A DNA stretch of 64,000 nucleotides from an uncultured Caldimonas sp. (GTDB lineage: Bacteria > Pseudomonadota > Gammaproteobacteria > Burkholderiales > Burkholderiaceae): positions 62,001-126,000 of the forward strand of contig NZ_CAMLJQ010000007.1 of the NCBI RefSeq assembly GCF_946480305.1, written 5' to 3'. Positions 1 to 10,041 of this stretch are shown here, piece by piece; within the stretch, counting starts at the first letter, position 1; the number at the start of each line of letters is the position of its first letter. The position numbers and the translations under genes are program-made. The notes under the pieces are model-generated. The model did no database searches. It saw only the letters and a program-made list of their open reading frames with translations, and was not told the origin of the DNA.

Positions 1-560
1 ATGCCCGTGCCAAGCTGCTGGCCGAGTCGCAGCTGATGCGCGAGCTGAAGGACTGGGCCGAGTCGCACAAGGTGCTCGCCGAGGCCAACCAGCAATTCCC
101 GGACGACGTCGATCTGCTCTACGAACAGGCCATGATGGCCGAGAAGCTGCACAAGCTCGACGAGATGGAGCGCCTGCTGCGCCGGGTCATCGAGCTGAAG
201 CCGGACCACTTCCATGCCTACAACGCGCTCGGCTACACGCTCGCCGATCGCAACACCCGCCTCGAGGAGGCGCGGCAACTGGTGCAGAAGGCGCTCGAGC
301 TGGCACCGAACGAACCCTTCATCATCGACAGCCTCGGCTGGATCGAATACCGCATGGGGCGCCGCGAGGAAGCGTTGCGCCATCTGCAGCGCGCCTTCCA
401 GGCGCGACCCGATGCCGAGATTGCCGCGCATCTGGGTGAGGTGCTGTGGGTGCTCGGCCGGCAGGACGAGGCCCGCAAGGTGTGGCGCGAGGGGCGCTCG
501 CGTGACGAGAGCAACGAAGTCCTGAAGGAAACGCTCTCGCGCCTGAAGGTGAGCCTGTGA
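1..560 (+). CDS. TPR-repeat protein, C-terminal part (5' end outside window)
   Basis: The frame is already open at the left edge, so only the C-terminal part (about 185 residues) is visible. It consists of consecutive 34-residue helix-turn-helix tetratricopeptide repeats, with typical A/Y/P spacing such as NALGYTLADR and DSLGWIEYRMGR. Proteins of this kind usually act as protein-protein scaffolds. In many beta- and gammaproteobacteria a TPR protein lies directly upstream of lolB. The stop codon overlaps the GTG start of lolB by two bases, which suggests translational coupling. No signal peptide can be judged because the N-terminus is missing, and the exact partner is unknown. Confidence 0.85.
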   Translation, partial: ARAKLLAESQLMRELKDWAESHKVLAEANQQFPDDVDLLYEQAMMAEKLHKLDEMERLLRRVIELKPDHFHAYNALGYTLADRNTRLEEARQLVQKALELAPNEPFIIDSLGWIEYRMGRREEALRHLQRAFQARPDAEIAAHLGEVLWVLGRQDEARKVWREGRSRDESNEVLKETLSRLKVSL

Positions 561-1102
561 ATGCATGGCTCTGGAGGCGTGCGGTCCTTCTCGTGGGGGG
601 CCTGGTGCTGGCCGGCTGCACCACGCTGAAGCCGGCGATCGAAGGTTTGGCGGTTGCGGCCTCGGGACGGTTGGCGATTCGCATCGATGCGATCGAGCCC
701 GACGCCCAGGCACGTTCGTCGACGGCCTTCTTCGAGCTGCTCGGCCAGCCGGAGCGGGGCGAGCTGAGGCTCTCGAATTCCCTCGGTACCTTGCTCGCGG
801 TGGCTTATTGGCAACCGGGCGAAGTGTGGCTGCGGGCCGAAGGCAAGACGCGCCGTTTCAACGATCTCGACGAACTCACGCGCGAGATGGTCGGCGAACC
901 GCTGCCGGTGGCCGCCTTGTTCGACTGGTTGCAAGGGCGGCCCTGGGCCGGCGCCTCAAGCGAGCCGCTGCCGGACGGGGAAGCGGGCTTTGCCCAACTC
1001 GGCTGGCGCGTTCAGTTGGCACAAGCCGGTGAGGGTTTGATTTCGGCCGTGCGCCCGGCGCCGCCCACCGTGACGGTGCGAGCCCGCCTCGATCCCACCT
1101 GA
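557..1102 (+). CDS. lolB: Outer membrane lipoprotein LolB
   Basis: LolB is the outer-membrane acceptor that takes lipoproteins from the periplasmic carrier LolA and inserts them into the outer membrane. The 181-residue product starts with a short basic and hydrophobic signal ending in the lipobox LAGC, with lipidated Cys21 followed by TTLK. The rest matches a small LolB beta-barrel, and the length is normal. The GTG start overlaps the upstream TPR stop; no ATG in this frame gives a complete lipoprotein signal. Position next to ispE is the classical lolB-ispE-tRNA-prs order, which supports the assignment. Confidence 0.88.
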   Translation: MNAWLWRRAVLLVGGLVLAGCTTLKPAIEGLAVAASGRLAIRIDAIEPDAQARSSTAFFELLGQPERGELRLSNSLGTLLAVAYWQPGEVWLRAEGKTRRFNDLDELTREMVGEPLPVAALFDWLQGRPWAGASSEPLPDGEAGFAQLGWRVQLAQAGEGLISAVRPAPPTVTVRARLDPT

Positions 1103-1108
1103 ATCTGC

Positions 1109-1963
1109 ATGAAAGCGCTGTACGACGTTCCGGCCCCGGCCAAGCTCAACCTGTTTCTCCATGTGGTCGGTCGCCGGCCCGACGGATATCACTTGTTGCA
1201 GTCGGTCTTCGTGCCGATCGACTGGTGCGACACGCTGCATTTCGAACTGCGCCACGATGGCGAGCTGGTCCGGCACGATCTCGGCGAGGCACTGCCCTCC
1301 GACGATCTCTGCCTGCGTGCCGCGCGCGCGTTGCAGACGGCGAGCGGCACGCGCCTCGGTGCAGACATTTCCGTTCTCAAGGAGGTGCCTTCCGGTGCGG
1401 GCATGGGCGGCGGCAGTTCCGACGCTGCGACCACGCTGATCGCGCTGAACCGCTTGTGGGGCCTGGGCTGGACGCGCAACCGCCTGAAGGCGCTGGGCGC
1501 CACGCTGGGGGCCGATGTACCGTTCTTCATCGGCAGCGGCCCCGCTTGGGTGGAGGGCGTGGGGGAGCTGCTGACGCCGTTGCTGTTGCCGTCGCGGCGC
1601 TACATGGTGCTCAAGCCGCCCGCAAGCCTGCCGACCAAGGACATCTTTTCGAGCCCCCACTTGGTACGCGACACCAAACCTGCTACACTCTCGGACTTTC
1701 TCGCAGACACCGCCGGCTTCGGCAAAAACGACATGCAAAACGCTGCGCAAGCGTTGTGCAATGAGGTCGGGCAAGCGTTGGAGTTGCTGCGGGCACGTTA
1801 CGGCAACAGCCGCATGACGGGCTCAGGCAGTGCAGTGTTCGCGAGGATCGGCGTCGATGACGCGGCTGAAGGCGAAGGGTTCGACGAGCTCCCCGCCGGA
1901 TGGCGCAGCAGAAGATGCCGCAGTCTGGAGCGCCACCCCTTGTGGGAATGGACGCCGGACTGA
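1109..1963 (+). CDS. ispE: 4-diphosphocytidyl-2-C-methyl-D-erythritol kinase IspE
   Basis: IspE phosphorylates 4-diphosphocytidyl-2-C-methyl-D-erythritol with ATP in the MEP pathway of isoprenoid synthesis. The 284-residue protein has the GHMP-kinase layout: an N-terminal PAKLNLFLHV substrate motif, the glycine-rich ATP loop PSGAGMGGGSSDAA near residues 94-107, and a C-terminal MTGSGSAVFA motif. Length is typical. It lies six bases after lolB and is presumably cotranscribed with it and with the tRNA-Gln gene downstream. Confidence 0.95.
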   Translation: MKALYDVPAPAKLNLFLHVVGRRPDGYHLLQSVFVPIDWCDTLHFELRHDGELVRHDLGEALPSDDLCLRAARALQTASGTRLGADISVLKEVPSGAGMGGGSSDAATTLIALNRLWGLGWTRNRLKALGATLGADVPFFIGSGPAWVEGVGELLTPLLLPSRRYMVLKPPASLPTKDIFSSPHLVRDTKPATLSDFLADTAGFGKNDMQNAAQALCNEVGQALELLRARYGNSRMTGSGSAVFARIGVDDAAEGEGFDELPAGWRSRRCRSLERHPLWEWTPD

Positions 1964-2017
1964 ATGCGACGATTTCAAGGCTCGCGCATCGGCTTCGGCC
2001 GGTGCGAAGGCCTGTGT

Positions 2018-2094
2018 AGGGGAGTCGCCAAGTCGGTTAAGGCATCGGATTTTGATTCCGACATTCGAGGGTTCGAATCCTTCCTCCCCTGCCA
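2018..2094 (+). tRNA. tRNA-Gln (anticodon TTG)
   Basis: A complete 77-nt cloverleaf with encoded CCA. The acceptor stem AGGGGAG pairs with CTCCCCT before discriminator G and CCA at 2092-2094. The anticodon stem TCGGA/TCCGA (2045-2049 with 2057-2061) encloses the loop TTTTGAT, placing anticodon TTG at 2052-2054. The T loop carries the usual GTTCGAATC. It sits between ispE and prs, a position common in beta- and gammaproteobacteria, and is followed by a strong hairpin terminator. Confidence 0.97.
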
Positions 2095-2103
2095 AACCAT
2101 CCA

Positions 2104-2147
2104 GGAACCTCTGGGCCGTCGATGCGGTCCAGAGGTTCCCTAGTTTT
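2104..2147 (+). terminator. Intrinsic terminator of the lolB-ispE-tRNAGln unit
   Basis: The 11-bp perfect stem GGAACCTCTGG/CCAGAGGTTCC (2104-2114 with 2129-2139) continues inward for four more pairs, including one G-T, to a 6-nt loop. Four T residues follow at 2144-2147. Its place ten bases after the tRNA CCA end fits termination or processing of the tRNA transcript. Confidence 0.75.
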
Positions 2148-2243
2148 GAGCGATGCCCGCGCATGGTGGTCCTCTGCGTGCACAGGGTGACGACTCTTGA
2201 GACGGTCACGACGCAATCCCTGTAAGCCTCGACGGAGAGGAAG

Positions 2244-3206
2244 ATGCTGTCCGACACCCTGCTGTTCACCGGCAACGCCAACCCCGCGCTCTCCCAGGAA
2301 ATCGCCACCCATCTGGGCCTGACGCTCGGGCAGGCCACCGTGGGGCGCTTCTCCGACGGTGAAGTCACCGTCGAGATCCAACAGAACGTGCGGGGCCGCG
2401 ACGTCTTCGTCGTTCAGCCCACCTGCGCGCCGACCAACGAGCACGTGATGGAGCTGTGCATCATGGTCGATGCACTCAAGCGCGCCTCGGCGCGTCGCAT
2501 CACGGCCGTGATCCCGTACTTCGGCTATGCACGCCAGGACCGCCGCCCGCGTTCCACCCGCGTGCCGATCAGCGCGAAGGTCGTCGCCAACATGCTGGAA
2601 GTCGTCGGCGTCAACCGCGTGCTGACGATGGACCTGCACGCCGACCAGATCCAGGGCTTCTTCGACATCCCGGTCGACAACATCTATGCGTCGCCGGTGC
2701 TGCTGTCCGACCTCAAGTCGCGCAACTACGACGACCTCGTCGTGGTCTCGCCGGACGTCGGCGGCGTGGTCCGTGCGCGTGCACTGGCCAAGCAGCTGGG
2801 CTGTGATCTGGCCATCATCGACAAGCGCCGTCCCAAGGCCAACGTGTCCGAAGTGATGCACGTCATCGGCGAGATCGAAGGCCGCAACTGCGTGATCATG
2901 GACGACATGATCGACACCGCCGGCACGCTGGTGAAGGCAGCCGAAGTGCTCAAGGAGCGCGGCGCGAAGTCGGTCTATGCCTATTGCACGCACCCGGTGT
3001 TTTCCGGGCCTGCACTGGAGCGCATCAAGAATTCCGAACTCGACGAGGTGGTGATCACCAACACCATCCCGCTGTCCGAGACCGCCAAGCCGATCAAGAA
3101 GATCCGCCAGCTGTCGGTCGCCTTCCTGTTTGCAGAAACGATCCGCCGCATCTCTGACGGCGAATCGGTCACCTCTTTGTTCTCGGAGCAGAACAACAAC
3201 TTCTGA
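2244..3206 (+). CDS. prs: Ribose-phosphate pyrophosphokinase (PRPP synthetase)
   Basis: Prs makes 5-phosphoribosyl 1-pyrophosphate from ribose 5-phosphate and ATP, the precursor for purines, pyrimidines, NAD, His and Trp. The 320-residue class I enzyme shows the metal and substrate motif [11 protein letters not shown], the flexible-loop region with RPRSTRVPI, and the PRPP-binding signature [10 protein letters not shown]. Length is standard. A purine-rich ribosome site (GGAGAGGAAG) lies just before the ATG. A weak promoter candidate (TTGAGA at 2197-2202 and TGTAAG at 2221-2226) lies in the gap after the tRNA terminator, so prs probably starts its own transcript. Confidence 0.97.
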   Translation: MLSDTLLFTGNANPALSQEIATHLGLTLGQATVGRFSDGEVTVEIQQNVRGRDVFVVQPTCAPTNEHVMELCIMVDALKRASARRITAVIPYFGYARQDRRPRSTRVPISAKVVANMLEVVGVNRVLTMDLHADQIQGFFDIPVDNIYASPVLLSDLKSRNYDDLVVVSPDVGGVVRARALAKQLGCDLAIIDKRRPKANVSEVMHVIGEIEGRNCVIMDDMIDTAGTLVKAAEVLKERGAKSVYAYCTHPVFSGPALERIKNSELDEVVITNTIPLSETAKPIKKIRQLSVAFLFAETIRRISDGESVTSLFSEQNNNF

Positions 3207-3255
3207 TTCCGAGCCCAAAACGGACGGCTTCCTTGAGTCGGTCGTCCGGCCCGCA

Positions 3256-3281
3256 GGCCGCGTGTGAATCGCGGCCGTTTT
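3256..3281 (+). terminator. Probable intrinsic terminator after prs
   Basis: The 7-bp stem GGCCGCG/CGCGGCC (3256-3262 with 3270-3276) has a 7-nt loop TGTGAAT and is followed by GTTTT. It lies in the 115-bp prs-rplY gap. The T tract is short, so partial readthrough into rplY is possible; it might instead be a leader structure of rplY. Confidence 0.5.
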
Positions 3282-3321
3282 CGCGTCTGGTCGCGGACGC
3301 ATACGTTGATTGGAGAGATGA

Positions 3322-3945
3322 ATGAAATTCGTCGCATTTGAGCGCCAGCTGCAGGGGACCGGAGCGAGCCGCCGCCTGCGCCGCGCCGACAAGGTGCCTG
3401 GCATCGTCTACGGAGCCGGCACGCCGGCCATGATCGAACTCGATCACAACGCGCTGTTCCATGCGCTGAAGAAGGAAGCCTTCCACTCGTCCATTCTCGA
3501 GATGGAACTGGCCGGCAAGGTCGAGAAGGTCCTGCTGCGCGACGTGCAGATGCACGCCTTCAAGCCCATCGTGCTGCACGTGGACTTCCAGCGCGTCGAC
3601 CCGAAGACGAAGATCGTCAAGAAGGTGCCGCTGCACTTCATCAACGAAGAAAACTCGCCGGCCGTCAAGACCGACAAGTGCACGATCAGCCACGTCGCCA
3701 CCGACCTGGAAATTCAGTGCCTGGCGCAAGCGCTGCCCGAGTTCATCGAGGTGGACCTCGGCAACCTCGCCAAGGGCCAGTCGCTGCACGTCAACGATCT
3801 GCAACTGCCCAAGGGCATCAAGGTCGTCACGCACGGCAAGCCGAACCCGGTGATCGCGAGCGTGGTCGCTCCGGTCGAGGAAGTGATCGTCGAGGCCGCC
3901 CCGGCACCGGCGCCCGCTCCTGCCAAGGGCAAGGGCAAGAAGTAA
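3322..3945 (+). CDS. rplY: 50S ribosomal protein L25, long (general stress protein CTC) form
   Basis: Binds 5S rRNA in the large ribosomal subunit. The 207-residue product has the L25 domain at residues 1-95 (including [10 protein letters not shown] and VPGIVYGAG) followed by the beta-rich TL5/CTC C-terminal domain, and ends in an Ala/Pro/Lys tail. This is the two-domain form rather than the short 94-residue E. coli protein. It has a good ribosome site (GGAGAG) before the ATG. The prs-rplY-pth order is conserved in Burkholderiales, and a clear terminator follows. Confidence 0.95.
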   Translation: MKFVAFERQLQGTGASRRLRRADKVPGIVYGAGTPAMIELDHNALFHALKKEAFHSSILEMELAGKVEKVLLRDVQMHAFKPIVLHVDFQRVDPKTKIVKKVPLHFINEENSPAVKTDKCTISHVATDLEIQCLAQALPEFIEVDLGNLAKGQSLHVNDLQLPKGIKVVTHGKPNPVIASVVAPVEEVIVEAAPAPAPAPAKGKGKK

Positions 3946-3968
3946 TTCAAGCCCGCGGCCTGATCGAG

Positions 3969-3993
3969 AGCCCCGCCCAGTGCGGGGCTTTTT
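3969..3993 (+). terminator. Intrinsic terminator after rplY
   Basis: The 8-bp GC-rich stem AGCCCCGC/GCGGGGCT (3969-3976 with 3982-3989) has a 5-nt loop and runs into TTTTT at 3989-3993. This is a textbook Rho-independent terminator 24 bases after the rplY stop. Confidence 0.85.
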
Positions 3994-4067
3994 GTTGGGC
4001 GCATCCCTCGTCAGGGTGTGTCGGCAGCAGGCCCGCGTGTGGTTCGTCCCGCCGATAATCGCGCCCC

Positions 4068-4694
4068 ATGATTCGACTGTTTGTGGGGCTCGGCAACCCG
4101 GGCCCGGAATACGAGGCAACGCGACACAACGCCGGCTTCTGGTGGGTGGATGCGGTGGCGCGCAAGCTCGGCGCCACCTTGCATGCAGAGCGCAGCTACC
4201 ACGGGCTGCTCGCTCGTGTGAACCGTCCGCGTCCCGGCGTGGACGGGCCGGTGTGGCTGCTCGAGCCGCAAACCTACATGAACCGCTCGGGCCAGTCGGT
4301 GGCGGCGTTGGCGCGCTTTTTCAAGATCGCACCGGAAGAGATCCTCGTGGCACACGATGAACTCGACCTGCCGCCAGGCCAGATGAAGATGAAGCTCGGC
4401 GGCGGCCATGCAGGGCACAACGGGCTGAAGGACATCCAGGCGCAGCTCGGCAGCCCCGACTACTGGCGCTTGAGGCTCGGCATCGGGCACCCCGGCATCA
4501 AGGCCGAGGTGCCTGACTACGTGTTGCGCAAGCCCGCACCCGAGCACCGCGACGCGCTCGTGCAGGCGATCGACCGTTCGCTGCCTGCCCTGGATGCGCT
4601 GCTGCAGGGTGACATGGAAGCCGCGATGCGTGTCGTCCACGCCAAGCCCCAGCGACCCAAACCGCCGCGCCCCGACGCGCCGCCCGCACCATGA
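4068..4694 (+). CDS. pth: Peptidyl-tRNA hydrolase
   Basis: Pth releases peptides from prematurely dropped peptidyl-tRNAs so that the tRNA can be reused. The 208-residue protein carries the N-terminal motif [20 protein letters not shown] with catalytic His20, then MNRSGQSV and the [13 protein letters not shown] motif of the family. Length is slightly above the usual 190-195 because of a proline-rich tail. The stop codon overlaps the ATG of the next gene (ATGA). Confidence 0.96.
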   Translation: MIRLFVGLGNPGPEYEATRHNAGFWWVDAVARKLGATLHAERSYHGLLARVNRPRPGVDGPVWLLEPQTYMNRSGQSVAALARFFKIAPEEILVAHDELDLPPGQMKMKLGGGHAGHNGLKDIQAQLGSPDYWRLRLGIGHPGIKAEVPDYVLRKPAPEHRDALVQAIDRSLPALDALLQGDMEAAMRVVHAKPQRPKPPRPDAPPAP

Positions 4695-5086
4695 AAGCGC
4701 TGGTCCTGCTTGCCGCGATGGCCTGCGCCGCAGCCCAGCCGCTGCACGCGCAGGTGGTCTACCGGTGTGGCAATACCTACTCCGAACGACCGTGTGGCGA
4801 AGGGCATGCGATCGAGGCACGCGACGCGCGCTCCGACGAGCAGCGCGACTCGGCACTGGAAGCCCAGCGGCGGCATGACGAGATGGCGGAGCAACTGGCC
4901 CGCGACCGCCAGAAGGCCGAGGCGCAACCCGTGGCGGCCGCGCGCATCAGCGGGCGGGGCGAACCGCCGCCGGAAGAGCCCGCGCCAGCGCGACAGAAGA
5001 AGTCGTCAAAGGCCGAACGCCGCAACGGCGACTTCAAGGCCGTGGTACCCGGCTCCGGTAAGCCCGCAAAAGAAAAGAAGCGCTGA
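4691..5086 (+). CDS. Small exported DUF4124-like protein
   Basis: A 131-residue protein with a cleavable signal peptide (about residues 1-20, ending PLHAQ). A short segment [13 protein letters not shown] follows that resembles the core of DUF4124 proteins, where two cysteines could form a disulphide. The rest is charged and low in complexity ([13 protein letters not shown], then a Lys/Arg-rich tail) and probably forms a helix or is disordered. It overlaps the pth stop by four bases, so it is likely translated with pth. Function is unknown; periplasmic location is inferred from the signal. Confidence 0.7.
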   Translation: MKALVLLAAMACAAAQPLHAQVVYRCGNTYSERPCGEGHAIEARDARSDEQRDSALEAQRRHDEMAEQLARDRQKAEAQPVAAARISGRGEPPPEEPAPARQKKSSKAERRNGDFKAVVPGSGKPAKEKKR

Positions 5087-5093
5087 CGCCCGA

Positions 5094-5890
<797 letters not shown>

Positions 5891-5919
5891 GGGCGGGCTC
5901 CTCGGGGCGGACGTGCAGT

Positions 5920-6507
5920 TTATCGGCCCGGTGCGAGGCACAGCAGCTGGAAGTACACAGCGCCGGCGCGGCCTTCGCGGTAAGTGTGCAGGTTGAGCCG
6001 CGCGCGCGACGCGTCGTCGAGCGGGGCATCGGCTTCGAGATAGATGAAACCTTGTGGCTGCAGCAACCGGATCGACGCCTGCAATGCCGCCTCGAACAGC
6101 CCTGCCGCGAAGGGTGGGTCCAGCAGGATCAGGTCAAACTGCGCGGCCGGTGCCCGCTGCATCCATGCCACCGCATCCGCGCGTTCGACGCGGACCATGG
6201 TGGCGTTCAGGCGGGTCTTCAAGGCCAGCAGCTGACGGACCAGCGCTGCATCCTGTTCCAGCAGCACCACGTCTGTCGCGCCTCGGGATGCCGCCTCGAA
6301 GCCCAGCGCGCCGGTGCCGGCGAAGGCGTCGAGGCAGTGCCAGCCGGTGAGGTCTTGTCCGAGCCAGTTGAACAGCGTTTCGCGCACACGGTCCAGCGTC
6401 GGGCGCAGCCCCGGCTTGTCGGCCACCGGCAGCTTCGTGCGTTTCCATTGCCCGCCGATGATGCGGACTTCGTGGGGCGGGGAAGGGCGGGCGGAGGGGG
6501 CAGCCAT
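5920..6507 (-). CDS. rsmD: 16S rRNA (guanine(966)-N2)-methyltransferase RsmD
   Basis: RsmD methylates N2 of G966 in 16S rRNA using S-adenosylmethionine. The 195-residue protein contains the early motif [14 protein letters not shown], the SAM-binding region [14 protein letters not shown] and the catalytic DPPF tetrad ([11 protein letters not shown]). The start chosen gives the usual length; the frame stays open far upstream but that part is antisense to ftsY. rsmD and coaD are adjacent and divergent from ftsY, a conserved arrangement. Confidence 0.94.
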   Translation of the reverse strand: MAAPSARPSPPHEVRIIGGQWKRTKLPVADKPGLRPTLDRVRETLFNWLGQDLTGWHCLDAFAGTGALGFEAASRGATDVVLLEQDAALVRQLLALKTRLNATMVRVERADAVAWMQRAPAAQFDLILLDPPFAAGLFEAALQASIRLLQPQGFIYLEADAPLDDASRARLNLHTYREGRAGAVYFQLLCLAPGR

Positions 6508-6592
6508 GGCGTTGCGGTAAGGGCGGGTGATTGTAGGTTGCCGTAAGGGATGAAGCGCTTCCTTAGAATCGACCGCATTCCACAGGGAACCC

Positions 6593-7678
6593 ATGTTCAG
6601 CTTCTTCAAGAAAAAGCCGCCGGCACCCGCTCCGGCGCCCGATGTCGCTCCCGTTGCTCCACCTGCGCCGACGACGCCGCCCGCGGTGGTCGCGCCCACT
6701 CCAGTTCCTGCACCTGTACCTGCACCTGAGACGGTGGCTGTTGCGGCCGTGCCCGCGCCGGCTCCGGACGTGCCCCAGGAGCGCCGCTCGTGGCTCGACA
6801 AGCTCAAGTCCGGGCTGCGCAAGACCGGCAGCAGCATCACCCAGGTGTTCACTGGCACCAAGATCGACGAGGCGTTGTACGAGGAGCTGGAGGCGGCGCT
6901 GTTGATGGCCGACACCGGCGTGAAGGCGACCGAGTTCCTGCTCGATGACCTGAAGCGCCGGGTGAAGGAAAGCAAGGCGACCGATCCCGCGGCCGTCAAG
7001 ACACTGCTGGCCGACGCGATCGCCGATCTGCTCAAGCCCCTGGAAAAGCCGCTGGTCGTCGGGCAGCACACCCCGACCGTCATCATGGTGGTGGGTGTCA
7101 ATGGAGCGGGCAAGACCACCAGCATCGGCAAGCTGACCCGTCATCTCGCCGAGTCGCAACAGAAGGTGCTGCTCGCTGCGGCCGACACCTTCCGCGCCGC
7201 CGCGCGGGAACAGCTGGCCGTGTGGGCGGGGCGCAATCAGGTCGAGATCGTGAGCCAGGAGGGCGGCGACCCGGCTGCGGTGACCTACGACGCGGTGGCG
7301 GCCGGCAAGGCCCGGGGGTGCGACGTGGTGATCGCCGACACCGCGGGCCGTTTGCCGACGCAGTTGCACCTGATGGAAGAGCTGCGCAAGATCCGCCGCG
7401 TGATCGCGAAGGCCGACGAAAGTGCACCTCACGAGGTGCTGCTCGTCGTCGATGGCAACACCGGCCAGAACGCGCTGGCGCAGGTGAGGGCCTTCGACGA
7501 AGCACTCAAGCTCACCGGCCTGGTGGTGACCAAGCTGGACGGCACGGCCAAAGGCGGGGTGCTGGCCGCGATTGCGCGGGAGCGGCCGGTGCCGGTCTAT
7601 TTCATCGGCGTCGGCGAAAAGCTCGAGGATCTGCAGACCTTCAGCGCCCGGGAGTTCGCGCAGGCACTGCTCAGCTGA
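6593..7678 (+). CDS. ftsY: Signal recognition particle receptor FtsY
   Basis: FtsY is the SRP receptor GTPase that docks Ffh-ribosome complexes at the inner membrane. In the 361-residue protein a Pro/Ala-rich acidic linker (about residues 8-62) replaces the long A domain of E. coli. An N-domain four-helix bundle follows, then the NG GTPase with G1 GVNGAGKTTS near residue 168, G3 DTAGR and G4 TKLD. The Pro/Ala linker is common in betaproteobacteria. It is divergent from rsmD and followed by a strong bidirectional terminator. Confidence 0.96.
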   Translation: MFSFFKKKPPAPAPAPDVAPVAPPAPTTPPAVVAPTPVPAPVPAPETVAVAAVPAPAPDVPQERRSWLDKLKSGLRKTGSSITQVFTGTKIDEALYEELEAALLMADTGVKATEFLLDDLKRRVKESKATDPAAVKTLLADAIADLLKPLEKPLVVGQHTPTVIMVVGVNGAGKTTSIGKLTRHLAESQQKVLLAAADTFRAAAREQLAVWAGRNQVEIVSQEGGDPAAVTYDAVAAGKARGCDVVIADTAGRLPTQLHLMEELRKIRRVIAKADESAPHEVLLVVDGNTGQNALAQVRAFDEALKLTGLVVTKLDGTAKGGVLAAIARERPVPVYFIGVGEKLEDLQTFSAREFAQALLS

Positions 7679-7697
7679 GCGCGGCGCGCTTCCAATG

Positions 7698-7730
7698 AAA
7701 AAGGCGCTTGCGATGGCAAGCGCCTTTTTT
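7698..7730. terminator. Bidirectional intrinsic terminator between ftsY and the DUF2726 gene
   Basis: The 9-bp stem GGCGCTTGC/GCAAGCGCC (7703-7711 with 7716-7724) has a GATG loop. It is flanked by AAAAA on the left and TTTTTT on the right, so it can terminate both ftsY on the plus strand and the convergent gene on the minus strand. Confidence 0.88.
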
Positions 7731-7744
7731 GCTCGAGTCGCAAC

Positions 7745-8485
7745 TCAGTGGGGCCGGCTGCCGGGGCTGCCGGGTGAGCCCAGCGGGGTGGGGCCGGAAT
7801 CGAATTCGTCGAACCAGGTCGACGAAGGCGGTTCCTGAGGTTGCTCCCGCGGCGTGCCGTTGATGATCGGGAAGTCTGCGCTTGGGTGGCTGGCGCCGTT
7901 CATGCCAGTGCCCGGATGGGTGCTGATCGACGAGGCGCCTTCGTGCTGATCGAGGCTCACCGACTCCTCTTCCGACAGCGCTTCACGGGCTGCCGCCGCC
8001 GACGGGATCTGGTTCTCGCGCCATACATACAGCGGCACGCCCGCGGCTTGCAGCACGCGGTCCATGCGCGCGTAGCGCTTCAGGGTCCGCTCGCTTTCCT
8101 CTTCTTCCGGGGCCCGGATCTCGACCACCGCGACCACTTGCGAGGTGTTGTCGCACACGACGAGATCGGCGCACAGCTGGCCCACGCGGCGCAGCCACTC
8201 GCTGTAGGAGTGCCGCGTCGGCACCTTGAGAAAGCGTGCAAGCGGCACCTGGGCCAGGACCATGTGCTCGGGCAGCGCGCGGCGCAGCACCATGTACGCC
8301 TGCCGTTCGGGGGCCGTGAGGATGCGGGTGGGCTGCGGCGTCCATGCCATCAGCGTGTCGAGACTTTCCGCGCCCCGCTTGTTGGGGCGCGAGCCCGAGG
8401 CGGGCGGCGAGCGGTGCGTCCACCACCAGAAGATGGCGACGAGCATCACGACGAGCGCCAGCAGGATCAGAACAATTTGTTGCAT
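7745..8485 (-). CDS. Membrane-anchored DUF2726 protein
   Basis: A 246-residue protein with one N-terminal membrane helix (about residues 4-24, then WWWTHR). Next comes a DUF2726-type domain (about 45-185) with the segments LVVCDNTSQVVAVVEI and a later YVWRENQIPS. This domain is related to the nuclease-like fold found in some topoisomerase and helicase accessory regions. The C-terminal 60 residues are low in complexity. The D...E-x-K-like core might bind DNA, but no activity can be assigned from sequence alone. It converges on ftsY across a shared terminator. Confidence 0.75.
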   Translation of the reverse strand: MQQIVLILLALVVMLVAIFWWWTHRSPPASGSRPNKRGAESLDTLMAWTPQPTRILTAPERQAYMVLRRALPEHMVLAQVPLARFLKVPTRHSYSEWLRRVGQLCADLVVCDNTSQVVAVVEIRAPEEEESERTLKRYARMDRVLQAAGVPLYVWRENQIPSAAAAREALSEEESVSLDQHEGASSISTHPGTGMNGASHPSADFPIINGTPREQPQEPPSSTWFDEFDSGPTPLGSPGSPGSRPH

Positions 8486-8605
8486 TGCAGGAGGGGGAAA
8501 TGACTCCTGCTGACCTTAGCCGCCGCCCCCCGCTTGGTCAACCGGTAGATATGCGCGCTGACGACGGTTTCGGATGTTGTTCCGCAATTCCGTAGATCTG
8601 CGAGG

Positions 8606-9970
8606 TCAGCGTCCCATCCCGGGCAGGCCCTTCATGCCGCCCATGCGTTTCATCATCTTCATCAGGCCGCCGCCCTTCATCTTTTTCATCATGCCCTGCA
8701 TCTGCTCGAACTGGTTGAGCAGCCGGTTGACCTCCTGCACCTGCACACCTGCGCCAGCGGCGATGCGGCGCTTGCGGCTGGCCTTGATGAGTTCGGGCTT
8801 GCGCCGCTCCAACGGCGTCATCGAGTTGATGATGCCCTCCATGCGGCGCACTTCACGCTCGGCGCGGTCCATGTCGGCCTGACCCGCTTTCGCCGCCATC
8901 TGCGTCGGCAGCTTGTCGAGCAGGCCGGAGAGGCCTCCCATCTTTTTCATCTGGCTGATCTGCGAGAGGAAGTCGTTCAGGTCGAAGCCTTCGCCGGACT
9001 TCACCTTCTGCGCCAGCTTTTCCGCCGCCTGCAGGTCGACGCCTTTCTGTACTTCCTCGACGAGCGCGACGATGTCGCCCATGCCGAGCACGCGGCCCGC
9101 GTGGCGGTCGGCGTCGAAGACCTCGAGTCCGTCGATCTTCTCGGAAACGCCCGCGAACTTGATCGGCGCGCCCGTGATCGCGCGCACCGACAGGGCCGCG
9201 CCCCCGCGGGCGTCGCCGTCGAGCTTGGTCAGCACGACGCCTGTAAGCGGCAGGGCGTCCTTGAAGGCCTTCGCCGTGTTCACTGCATCCTGGCCCTGCA
9301 TCGCATCGACGACGAACAGCGTCTCCACCGGGTTCAGCGCCGCATGCAATTGGCGGATCTCCGCCATCATCGCCTCGTCGATCGCCAGTCGGCCGGCCGT
9401 GTCGACGAGCAGCACGTCGAAGTAGTGGCGGCGTGCATGGTCGACCGCAGCACGGGCGATGTCGACCGGCTTGTCCGACGCGCTGGACGGGAACCACTCG
9501 GCGCCGGCGGCCTTGGTGACCGTCTTCAACTGCTCGATGGCCGCCGGGCGGTACACGTCGGCCGAGACCGTCAGCACCTTCTTCTTGCGCTTTTCGATCA
9601 GGTGCTTGGCCAGCTTCGCGGTGGTCGTCGTCTTGCCCGCACCTTGCAGGCCAGCCATCAGGATGATCGCGGGGGGCTGGGTCGCCAGGTTCAGGTCGCT
9701 GACGCCTTCGCCCATCGTCGCGGCCAGCTCCTTGTGCACGACCCCGACCAGCGCCTGGCCCGGCGACAGCGAACCGACCACTTCCTGGCCGAGCGCCTTG
9801 TCCTTCACGCGGGTGATGAAGTCGCGCACCACGGGCAATGCGACGTCGGCTTCCAGCAGTGCCATGCGCACTTCACGCAGCATGTCCTGCACGTTGCTCT
9901 CGGTGATGCGGGCCTGGCCGCGCATCTGCTTGACCAGCCGCGACAGGCGATCGGAAAGGGTAGAGGCCAT
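8606..9970 (-). CDS. ffh: Signal recognition particle protein Ffh
   Basis: Ffh binds 4.5S RNA and signal peptides and delivers ribosome-nascent chain complexes to FtsY. The 454-residue protein has an N domain, the GTPase G1 GLQGAGKTTTTAK at 107-119, DTAGRLAID and TKLDGDARGG. The C-terminal M domain has the RNA-binding RRIAAGAGVQVQEVN and a methionine-rich end (MKRMGGMKGLPGMGR). Length is normal. It is divergent from the ypjD-like gene, as in many proteobacteria. No 4.5S RNA gene was recognised nearby. Confidence 0.97.
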   Translation of the reverse strand: MASTLSDRLSRLVKQMRGQARITESNVQDMLREVRMALLEADVALPVVRDFITRVKDKALGQEVVGSLSPGQALVGVVHKELAATMGEGVSDLNLATQPPAIILMAGLQGAGKTTTTAKLAKHLIEKRKKKVLTVSADVYRPAAIEQLKTVTKAAGAEWFPSSASDKPVDIARAAVDHARRHYFDVLLVDTAGRLAIDEAMMAEIRQLHAALNPVETLFVVDAMQGQDAVNTAKAFKDALPLTGVVLTKLDGDARGGAALSVRAITGAPIKFAGVSEKIDGLEVFDADRHAGRVLGMGDIVALVEEVQKGVDLQAAEKLAQKVKSGEGFDLNDFLSQISQMKKMGGLSGLLDKLPTQMAAKAGQADMDRAEREVRRMEGIINSMTPLERRKPELIKASRKRRIAAGAGVQVQEVNRLLNQFEQMQGMMKKMKGGGLMKMMKRMGGMKGLPGMGR

Positions 9971-10041
9971 GAGGTGGATGCGGTGGATCGAGGAGGGGAG
10001 CGGCGGGCCAGAACGGCGGGCCGCGAAAGTACACTGTGCGG

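Noticed and set aside
5891..5941. Longer coaD from ATG at 5941
   Set aside because: It would add a nonconserved 17-residue tail overlapping the rsmD coding end; the family begins near the ATG at 5890.
8486..8605. 4.5S RNA gene near ffh
   Set aside because: No sequence resembling the conserved SRP RNA tetraloop and symmetric-loop region is present in this gap.
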